Of a stretch of 64,000 bases of DNA, positions 60,534-64,000 are shown in pieces. Both the position numbers and the translations under genes were made by a program. The first letter of the stretch is position 1, and every line of letters begins with the position of its first letter. The notes below the pieces were generated by a model that was not told where the DNA came from, searched no databases, and saw only the letters and a list, made by a program, of their open reading frames with translations. Source of the DNA: Rhodobacteraceae bacterium UBA6197 (GTDB lineage: Bacteria; Pseudomonadota; Alphaproteobacteria; Rhodobacterales; Rhodobacteraceae); the NCBI GenBank assembly GCA_002422085.1, contig DISZ01000005.1:124001-188000 (forward strand), read 5' to 3'.

Positions 60534-61993
60534 TGGGCGTGCTTTGGACCTCGGCCGATGCCGCCGCCGCCACCATGGGTCGCGCGACCCGCGATTTCGG
60601 CGTGACCGGGATCAGCATCGACACCCGCACGCTGCGCCCCGGCGATCTGTTCGTGGCGCTCAAGGATCAGCGCGACGGCCATGATTTCGTGACCCAAGCG
60701 CTGGCCAAAGGCGCCGGGGCGGCGTTGGTCAGTCGCCTGCCCGAGGGCTGCAGCGCGTCCGATCCCTTGCTGATCGTAGAGGATGTCCTGGCCGCGCTGA
60801 CGGCTTTGGGCCGTGCCGGGCGGGCGCGGGCGCGGGCGCGGGTGATTGCCGTCACCGGCTCGGTCGGCAAGACCTCGACCAAGGAAATGCTGCGCGCGGT
60901 GCTGGCCAGCCAGGGCTCGGTCCATGCCGCCGAGGCCAGTTTCAACAACCACTGGGGCGTGCCGATCACGCTGGCCCGGCTGCCGCGCGATGCCGATTTC
61001 GCGGTGATCGAGATCGGCATGAACCACCCCGGCGAAATCGCGCCGCTGGCGCGGATGGCCCGGCCGCATGCGGCGATGATTACCACCGTTGCCGCCGCGC
61101 ATCTGGAGGCGTTTGACAGCATCGACGCGATCGCCGTTGAAAAAGCCTCGGTCTTCGAGGGGCTCGAGCCGGGCGGCGTGGCGGTCATCCCGACCGGCCT
61201 GCCGACCAGCGCGATCCTTGAAGCTGCCGCCCATGCCCATGCCGCGCGGGTGCTGCGCTTTGGCCCGACCGACGATGCCGACTATCGGTTGATCTCGGTG
61301 CAGATCGCGCAAGACAGCACCATCGTGCAGGCCAGCCATTCCGGAAGACCGTTGCTGTTCAAGGTGTTGACGCCGGGCCGCCATTTCGCCGCCAATGCGC
61401 TTGGTGTTCTGGCGCTGGCCGAGGCCGTGGGCGCCGATCCTGCCATTGCCGCCTGTGACATGGGCCAATGGCTGCCGCCCGCCGGTCGCGGCGCGCGCGA
61501 ACGGATCTACATGGATATCGTCGACGAGCCGCAAAGCTTTGATCTTTACGACGATGCCTTCAACGCCAACCCCGCCTCGATGGCCGCCGCGCTCGAGGTG
61601 CTGGCCGCCGCCCAGCCGCGCGATGGCATCGGCCGGGTGCAAAAGGGGCGCCGCATTGCCGTCTTGGGCGATATGCTGGAACTGGGCCCCGACGAGGCCG
61701 CGCTGCACCGCGCCATTGCCGAACACCCCGCGATCAGCGTCATCGACGCGGTCCATTGCGCCGGGCCACGGATGCGCACGCTCTGGCAGGCGCTGCCGCG
61801 CCGCAAACGCGGCGAATGGTGCGAAACCGCCGCCGAAATGGCCGCGCGTGCGCATCATCTGGCCGATGCGGGCGATGTGGTGCTGGTGAAGGGCTCGAAA
61901 GGCTCGAAAGTCAGCCTCGTGGTTGACGCGCTGCGAAAACTCGGCCAATCGGGCGCGGCAGAGGCGCATGGCGCCCTCAAGGGAAAAGAGTAA
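60533..61993 (+). CDS. murF: UDP-MurNAc-tripeptide D-Ala-D-Ala ligase MurF
   Basis: 486 residues. GISIDTRTLRPGDLFVALKD near 25-44, ARVIAVTGSVGKTSTKEML near 102-120 (P-loop), EASFNNHWGVPITLARLP near 137-154, VIEIGMNHPGEIAPL and DDAFNANPASMAAAL near 340 are the expected Mur ligase blocks. It adds D-Ala-D-Ala to complete the pentapeptide. One-base overlaps on both sides show tight translational coupling. Confidence 0.96.
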   Translation: MGVLWTSADAAAATMGRATRDFGVTGISIDTRTLRPGDLFVALKDQRDGHDFVTQALAKGAGAALVSRLPEGCSASDPLLIVEDVLAALTALGRAGRARARARVIAVTGSVGKTSTKEMLRAVLASQGSVHAAEASFNNHWGVPITLARLPRDADFAVIEIGMNHPGEIAPLARMARPHAAMITTVAAAHLEAFDSIDAIAVEKASVFEGLEPGGVAVIPTGLPTSAILEAAAHAHAARVLRFGPTDDADYRLISVQIAQDSTIVQASHSGRPLLFKVLTPGRHFAANALGVLALAEAVGADPAIAACDMGQWLPPAGRGARERIYMDIVDEPQSFDLYDDAFNANPASMAAALEVLAAAQPRDGIGRVQKGRRIAVLGDMLELGPDEAALHRAIAEHPAISVIDAVHCAGPRMRTLWQALPRRKRGEWCETAAEMAARAHHLADAGDVVLVKGSKGSKVSLVVDALRKLGQSGAAEAHGALKGKE

Positions 61994-63075
61994 TGCTGTA
62001 TTGGTTGACCGAACTGTCGGACGGGGGCGATGTCTTCAACCTGTTCCGCTATATCACCTTCCGCGCCGGGGCGGCGTTCTTTACCGCACTGATCTTCGGT
62101 TTTGTCTTCGGGCAGCCGCTGATCAACATGCTGCGCCGCCGCCAGGGCAAGGGGCAACCGATCCGCGATGATGGCCCGGCGACGCATTTCGCCAAGGCGG
62201 GAACGCCGACCATGGGCGGGCTTTTGATCCTTTCGGCGCTGTTGTTTTCGACGCTGCTCTGGGCGCGGCTGGACAATGCCTATGTCTGGATCGTGCTGGG
62301 CGTGACCTATGGCTTTGGCCTGATCGGCTTTGCCGATGACTACGCCAAGGTGACGCGGCAGAATACCAAGGGCGTGTCGTCGCGGGTCCGGTTCCTGCTG
62401 GGGCTGCTGATCGCCGCGGTGGCCGGGGCGGCGGCGGCATGGGTGCACCCAGCGGCGCTGACCAATCAGCTGGCGCTGCCGGTGTTCAAGGACGCGCTGT
62501 TCAACCTTGGCGTGCTGTTCGTGCCGTTTGCGATGATCGTGATCGTCGGCGCGGCCAATGCGGTGAACCTGACCGACGGGCTTGACGGGTTGGCGATCAT
62601 GCCGGTGATGATCGCGGCGGCGACGCTGGGCGCCATCGCCTATATCGTCGGCCGGGTCGATTTTACCGAATATCTGGGCGTGCATTTCGTGCCCGGCACC
62701 GGCGAGATTCTGGTGTTCACCGCGGCGCTGATCGGCGGCGGGTTGGGGTTCTTGTGGTATAACGCGCCGCCGGCGGCGGTGTTCATGGGCGATACCGGCA
62801 GCCTTGCCCTTGGCGGCGCGCTGGGCGCGATCGCGGTCTGCACCAAGCATGAAATCGTGCTGGCGATCGTCGGCGGCCTGTTCGTGGTCGAGGCGCTATC
62901 GGTCATCATTCAGGTGCTTTACTTCAAACGCACCGGCAAGCGGGTGTTCCTGATGGCGCCGATTCACCATCATTTCGAGAAGAAGGGCTGGGCCGAGCCG
63001 CAGATCGTGATCCGCTTCTGGATCATCTCGCTGATCCTCGCGCTGATTGGTCTGGCCACGCTGAAACTGCGCTGA
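61993..63075 (+). CDS. mraY: Phospho-MurNAc-pentapeptide transferase MraY
   Basis: 360 residues with about ten membrane helices. GQPIRDDGPATHFAKAGTPTMGG near 53-75, GFADDYAKVTRQNTKG near 115-130 (catalytic Asp-Asp), NAVNLTDGLDGLA near 190-202 and FMAPIHHHFEKKGW-like sequence near 325 are signature segments. It transfers phospho-MurNAc-pentapeptide to undecaprenyl phosphate to form lipid I. Its ATG overlaps the murF TAA. Confidence 0.97.
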   Translation: MLYWLTELSDGGDVFNLFRYITFRAGAAFFTALIFGFVFGQPLINMLRRRQGKGQPIRDDGPATHFAKAGTPTMGGLLILSALLFSTLLWARLDNAYVWIVLGVTYGFGLIGFADDYAKVTRQNTKGVSSRVRFLLGLLIAAVAGAAAAWVHPAALTNQLALPVFKDALFNLGVLFVPFAMIVIVGAANAVNLTDGLDGLAIMPVMIAAATLGAIAYIVGRVDFTEYLGVHFVPGTGEILVFTAALIGGGLGFLWYNAPPAAVFMGDTGSLALGGALGAIAVCTKHEIVLAIVGGLFVVEALSVIIQVLYFKRTGKRVFLMAPIHHHFEKKGWAEPQIVIRFWIISLILALIGLATLKLR

Positions 63076-63076
63076 C

Positions 63077-63277
63077 TTGGGCGGCGGGGCGGTATATTTC
63101 CTTGCCCGGCGCGGCCGCCTCGGGCCCGCGTCCGGCGCAGGCCCGATGGACCCCGTGGACAAGTCGAACCCCGTAGCCCCGGCAGACCCCATGGACAAGC
63201 CGAGCCCGGAGGGCGAAGCGAGCCCCGTGGACGTCACCCCGACCCCGCGCCCCGCGCGCGGCCCCATGGCGGCTTAG
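63077..63277 (+). other. mraY-distal spacer with an open frame of 12-residue repeats
   Basis: The 200 bases after mraY stay open in one frame and encode three imperfect 12-residue repeats (DPVDKSNPVAPA, DPMDKPSPEGEA, SPVDVTPTPRPA) followed by a stop at 63275. The DNA repeats begin at 63149, 63185 and 63221, exactly 36 bases apart. Start would be TTG 63077 or ATG 63146. It may be a small Pro-rich protein or just a repeat-bearing spacer; I cannot tell. Confidence 0.35.
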
Positions 63278-63282
63278 GCCCG

Positions 63283-64000
63283 ATGGTCGCCCGTCCCCGC
63301 CCGACGCTGCGCGAGGCCGATCTTTACGCCCCGGTCAAAGCCTATCTCGAGGCGCAGGGCTATGTCGTCAAGGCCGAGATCGGGGATTGCGATTTGCTGG
63401 CCCGGCGCGGCGCCGAGCCGCCACTGGTGGTCGAGCTCAAGCTGACCTTTTCACTGGCGCTGGTGATGCAGGGCACGGCCCGCCAGACGTTGTTTGACGA
63501 TGTCTATCTGGCGGTGCCGGTGTCATCGGATCGGGGCTGGAAACTACGTTACGGCGACATCTTGCGCCTGTGTCGCCGCCTTGGGCTGGGGTTGTTGGCG
63601 GTCAATGTCGCGCGCGCCACCGTCGAGGCGCATCTGGACCCCGGCCCCTACGCGCCGCGCCGGAACGCCGGGCGCGCCGGGCGGCTGTTGCGCGAATTCG
63701 AACGCCGCGTCGGCGACCCCAATACCGGCGGTGTGACCGGACAGGCCAAGATGACCGCCTACCGCCAGGACGCGCTGCGCTGCGCCCATTTTCTGGGCCG
63801 GCAGGGCCCGACGCGGGCTGCGATCCTCGCCCGCGGCACCGGGGTCGCGCGCGCCGCCAACCTGATGCGGGCCGATCACTATGGCTGGTTCGAACGGACG
63901 GCCCGCGGCATCTATGCGCTGACCCCGAAGGGGCTTGCCGCACTTGCCGATCACGCGCCGATGCTGGCCGACCTCGGCTGTGAGGACCGGGACATCTGCC
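63283..64000 (+). CDS. DUF2161 protein, PD-(D/E)XK nuclease-like (partial, runs off right edge)
   Basis: 239 codons are visible without a stop. The N-terminal half has the restriction-endonuclease-like core: EIGDCDLLA with Asp37, then LVVELKLT with Glu51 and Lys53, a D-x13-E-x-K arrangement fitting the PD-(D/E)XK fold assigned to DUF2161. QGTARQTLFDDVYLAVP follows. The later part (TAYRQDALRCAHFLGRQGPTRAAILARGTGVARAANLMRADHYGWFERTARGIYALTPKG) looks like a winged-helix domain. Substrate unknown. It sits where murD is often found directly after mraY. Start is ATG 63283. Confidence 0.82.
   Translation, partial: MVARPRPTLREADLYAPVKAYLEAQGYVVKAEIGDCDLLARRGAEPPLVVELKLTFSLALVMQGTARQTLFDDVYLAVPVSSDRGWKLRYGDILRLCRRLGLGLLAVNVARATVEAHLDPGPYAPRRNAGRAGRLLREFERRVGDPNTGGVTGQAKMTAYRQDALRCAHFLGRQGPTRAAILARGTGVARAANLMRADHYGWFERTARGIYALTPKGLAALADHAPMLADLGCEDRDIC

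Overview
The window reads as about 64 kb of chromosome from a high-GC alphaproteobacterium of the order Rhodobacterales (Rhodobacter/Paracoccus-like). Three things point there: the gene neighbourhoods (tRNA-Tyr next to rlmB, secG-pyrG, hflK-hflC-degP, the mraZ division cluster); a small DUF1127 gene followed by repeated CCUCCUCCC-loop hairpins, the ccaF1-ccsR arrangement known from Rhodobacter sphaeroides; and a dispersed intergenic element with core GAGTATTTTGCCAAAAAG. I see no prophage, insertion sequence, rRNA operon or CRISPR array.

Layout. 1-738 holds no gene I can support. 739-7277 is core metabolism and small conserved genes: a sulfhydrylase (metY type), a glycosyltransferase-like protein, a secreted protein, tRNA-Tyr, rlmB, a YHS protein, a CoA-binding protein and a DegT aminotransferase. 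7381-15610 is one minus-strand block of eight genes: an amino-acid-type ABC transporter (ATPase, binding protein, two permeases), two glutamine-synthetase-like ligases, a class I amidotransferase and an FAD oxidoreductase. Together they look like uptake and gamma-glutamyl-dependent catabolism of an amine (Puu-like logic). 15752-20653 carries terB, a DUF1330 gene, pyrG, secG, purA and DUF2842. 20699-24910 has a very acidic 843-residue protein, thiamine pyrophosphokinase and a DMT exporter. 25146-30127 has sdaA, a GST, rpiA and glutathione reductase. 30188-33986 is hflK-hflC-degP.

34033-39295 holds a lipoprotein, a 2Fe-2S ferredoxin, purU, purD and xseA. 39371-41800 has a GNAT acetyltransferase, a secreted protein and an AlkB-type hydroxylase. 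41891-46979 has a YhhN protein, ftsY, a DMT transporter, septation protein A and metZ. 47064-51747 has an FkbM-like methyltransferase, folE2 and uvrD. 51865-54673 has rlmJ, the small-RNA array with its DUF1127 gene, and the Fe-S carrier apbC. 54787-63075 is the division/cell-wall cluster mraZ-rsmH-ftsL-ftsI-murE-murF-mraY. It is preceded by a long leader with its own terminator (UpsM-like) and followed by a repeat-bearing spacer and a DUF2161 gene that runs off the right edge.

Most striking non-coding content: (i) the four-unit, eight-hairpin CcsR-like array at 52717-53111; (ii) the attenuated mraZ leader; (iii) six loci carrying the dispersed GAGTATTT/AAAAAG element, two of them arranged as long palindromes; (iv) a promoter-overlapping dyad in front of the eight-gene amine operon. 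Functions are read from motifs and family resemblance by eye; no database search was run.
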